Source of the DNA: Gammaproteobacteria bacterium
GTDB lineage: Bacteria > Pseudomonadota > Gammaproteobacteria > Thiohalobacterales > Thiohalobacteraceae
Assembly (NCBI GenBank): GCA_018819175.1
Contig: JAHJQQ010000051.1
Location: 1 to 24,872 of the forward strand
Length of the DNA stretch: 24,872 nucleotides
Direction: 5' to 3'
Below, piece by piece: positions 23,182-24,872 of the stretch. Under the pieces are notes generated by a model. It had not been told where the DNA came from. It saw only the letters and a list, made by a program, of their open reading frames with translations, and made no database searches. The first letter of the stretch is position 1. The number at the start of each line of letters is the position of its first letter. The translations under genes and the position numbers were made by a program.

Positions 23182-24165
23182 ATGCGTTATTTCAGTATAC
23201 TGTTATTTCTGACCAGCCTGATGGCGAACGTTGTAAGCGCAGCGGACATCGCCGGCAGTCAGGATCATCCGATCATCACGCGCTACCCAGGATCAGTGAT
23301 TGAATGGTATAGCGTCGATAATTACCGCCCGTACAAGGTGCCGATCGGGCCGGTCACCGGCTACCGGCAAATCGACGATTGGATCGAAACAGCGGGTCGT
23401 GTCACGCGGATCTACTACGCACTCGATGGTGGCGCGCGTAGCGACAGCGAAGTCTACAAAAATTATCAGGATGCACTCGCTACAGCAGGCTTCAGCATTT
23501 TGGCCGAAGGATTGAGCCCGGCGAGTGATCGCGGCGTCGGCGTCGGCAGCCGCAAATGGCGTGAAGTCATGTTTATGAATAACCCCTGGACCGAAACTTC
23601 AGGCGCAGTCAACGAAATGGGACGCGGCTCGGCGACATCCGGTGGTGGCGGCACTATCGTGGCGAGTAAAGAACGCGCCGCGGGTACGGCATACGTTATC
23701 GTTACTGTCTATCAATTCCGTGCCGACCGTATCAGTACACTGATTGATATTGTCGAAGTAGAAGCCGCCGAGACCGGTCTCGTGGTCGTCGATGCCGAAG
23801 CCATTGGTTCAGGCATTGAGGAAAACGGCCGCGCCGTTCTCGATGGCATTCTGTTCGATTTCGATAAAGCGACCCTCAAGCCTGAATCCAACGCAGCCCT
23901 GCAACAGATCGCCGCCTATTTGAAACAGCAGTCCGATAAACGTTTTTATGTTGTTGGCCATACGGATTCCAAAGGCACGTTTGCCTATAACCAGAACCTG
24001 TCCGCCGAGCGTGCGCAAGCGGTTGTCGATGCGTTGAAAAAAGAGCACGGCATTGCAGCGGCGCGCCTGGATGCGCATGGCGTAGGGCCGCTGACGCCGG
24101 TATTCGCAAATGCCTCGGACAGCGGCCGGGATAAAAATAGGCGCGTTGAACTTGTGGAACAGTAA
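23182..24165 (+). CDS. OmpA-like envelope protein with DUF4892-like N-terminus
   Basis: A 327-residue exported protein. Seen: a signal peptide (YFSILLFLTSLMANVVSA, cleavage near residue 20), an N-terminal domain like DUF4892 (DHPIITRYPGSVIEWYSVDNYRPY, then RVTRIYYALDGGARSDSEVYKNYQDAL), a flexible middle, and a C-terminal OmpA peptidoglycan-binding domain from about 215 (GILFDFDKATLKPESNAAL, VVGHTDSKGTFAYNQNLSAERAQAVVDAL, GRDKNRRVELV). It should sit in the periplasm or outer membrane tied to the cell wall. AGGGAGG at 23171-23177 sets the start; the longer frame from 23029 is not supported. It is the first of two plus-strand genes separated by about 100 bp. Confidence 0.9.
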   Translation: MRYFSILLFLTSLMANVVSAADIAGSQDHPIITRYPGSVIEWYSVDNYRPYKVPIGPVTGYRQIDDWIETAGRVTRIYYALDGGARSDSEVYKNYQDALATAGFSILAEGLSPASDRGVGVGSRKWREVMFMNNPWTETSGAVNEMGRGSATSGGGGTIVASKERAAGTAYVIVTVYQFRADRISTLIDIVEVEAAETGLVVVDAEAIGSGIEENGRAVLDGILFDFDKATLKPESNAALQQIAAYLKQQSDKRFYVVGHTDSKGTFAYNQNLSAERAQAVVDALKKEHGIAAARLDAHGVGPLTPVFANASDSGRDKNRRVELVEQ

Positions 24166-24269
24166 CTCCCAAACCGGCTTGCAACTGGATTTTCGGTGGA
24201 CCCCTGCTAGGCTTAACATTGCCTGATCTGTATTCGGGCCGCGCAGTATTTCTGTGTGGAGACTCCGCA

Positions 24270-24698
24270 ATGCAAACAGTTCAGCAACTACTGGGTGAAA
24301 AAGGTCACAAAGTCTGGTCTATTCCGCCGGATGCCTGGGTCTATGATGCCGTCGCCCTTATGGCCGAAAAGGAGATCGGCGCATTGATGGTTATCGAGAA
24401 CGGCCGGGTGGTAGGACTCGTTTCGGAACGCGACTACGCACGCAAGGTGATCCTGAAAGGCCGTTCCTCAAGAGAAACTCGAGTGCGCGACATTATGACT
24501 ACTCGCGTGGTCTACGCACACCCGGAACAGAGTGTCGAGGAATGCATGGCGATCTTGACCGATCAGCGGGTCAGGCATCTGCCCGTCATGGACCGAGGCA
24601 AGCTCGTCGGCATCATTTCCATTGGTGACTTGGTAAAAGCTATCATCGCGGAACAGAAGTTCCTTATTGAGCAGCTGGTCCATTATATTGCCAGCTGA
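24270..24698 (+). CDS. Tandem CBS-domain protein
   Basis: A 142-residue cytoplasmic protein made of two CBS domains forming one Bateman module, which usually binds adenine nucleotides (AMP, ATP or SAM) and regulates a partner. Seen: CBS1 about 20-70 (DAWVYDAVALMAEKEIGALMVIENGRVVGLVSERDYARKVIL), then RVRDIMT, and CBS2 about 85-140 (QSVEECMAILTDQRVRHLPVMDRGKLVGIISIGDLVKAII). No catalytic domain is attached. Start at the ATG at 24270 with GGAGA nearby; a longer frame from 24219 adds 17 residues without domain content. It is followed by the intergenic repeat. Confidence 0.93.
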   Translation: MQTVQQLLGEKGHKVWSIPPDAWVYDAVALMAEKEIGALMVIENGRVVGLVSERDYARKVILKGRSSRETRVRDIMTTRVVYAHPEQSVEECMAILTDQRVRHLPVMDRGKLVGIISIGDLVKAIIAEQKFLIEQLVHYIAS

Positions 24699-24714
24699 AA
24701 CATACATTATTCCG

Positions 24715-24872
24715 TTAAGGAACCTCTGATCAAGTTGATCAAGCGAGCAGATGCAAGGCGCAGCCGGGTGACTCGAAGCGCAGCGGAGAGAACGGCGCCA
24801 GCCGGCCCGAAGGGCGAGGTGCGTGTAGCACCGAGTAAAAAGCGGAGTTTACACGGCGTCTGCCGCTTCCCG
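24715..24872. repeat. Intergenic repeat-like tail, cut by the window edge
   Basis: After the CBS gene comes AAGGAACCTCTGATCAAGTTGATCA, with TGATCA at 24727-24732 and 24737-24742, then GATGCAAGGCGCAGCC with CAAGGCG like that at the left end (1-83) and near 11217. The remainder is GC-rich with CGGCGCCAGCCGGCCCGAAGG and no ORF of interest. It reads like a partial member of the same family of dispersed repeats, though I cannot see its right end. Confidence 0.4.

Overview
The window reads as a chromosomal segment of a moderately GC-rich gammaproteobacterium that probably oxidises sulfur. This is an inference. It rests on a qmoAB-hdrCB type heterodisulfide-reductase-like operon, a vitamin B12-dependent ribonucleotide reductase split into NrdJa and NrdJb as in Pseudomonas, and several small conserved proteins of proteobacterial type. 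No rRNA, tRNA, CRISPR array, prophage or intact insertion sequence was seen.

Layout. Positions 1-1000 hold a palindromic intergenic repeat and an alpha/beta hydrolase (minus). From 979 to 4281 (minus) lie nrdJa, nrdJb and a small unknown protein. The promoter upstream of nrdJa carries a NrdR box just after a candidate -10, and a second, perfect NrdR-type palindrome lies 168 bp away. From 4735 to 8426 (plus) a compact heat-shock operon runs hsp20 - cbpA - cbpM - hsp20 - degQ-like protease, preceded by a good sigma-32-type promoter. From 8489 to 9072 a single acidic ABM-fold-like protein has its own promoter, an Rrf2/IscR-like palindrome and a strong terminator. From 9093 to 10909 (minus) a DUF1207 outer-membrane protein is paired with a secreted protein carrying a possible Cys-His-Asp triad.

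From 11381 to 16437 (plus) is the redox operon qmoA, qmoB, hdrC, hdrB. It follows a 470-bp non-coding leader rich in consecutive small hairpins and ends at tandem hairpins and a strong terminator. Next come a BrnT/BrnA-type toxin-antitoxin pair with an operator palindrome over its -35, two multi-spanning membrane proteins, an EamA transporter (minus), a 49-residue basic protein not captured by length-limited gene finding, a SAM methyltransferase (minus), a GlxA-type AraC regulator, an Ada/Ogt fusion lacking the Ada N-terminal domain, an OmpA-like protein with a DUF4892-like region, and a tandem CBS-domain protein. The right edge runs into another intergenic repeat.

How the parts work together. 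QmoAB and HdrCB would form a cytoplasmic flavin/iron-sulfur complex passing electrons between a sulfur-oxidation step and another carrier; no apr, dsr or membrane QmoC gene lies in the window. The chaperone operon covers holding (two small Hsps), Hsp70 co-chaperoning (CbpA with its modulator CbpM) and periplasmic quality control (DegQ). The candidates most worth a second look are the structured leader before qmoA, the promoter logic of the 8570 gene, the brnTA operator, and the DUF1207/Cys-protein pair.
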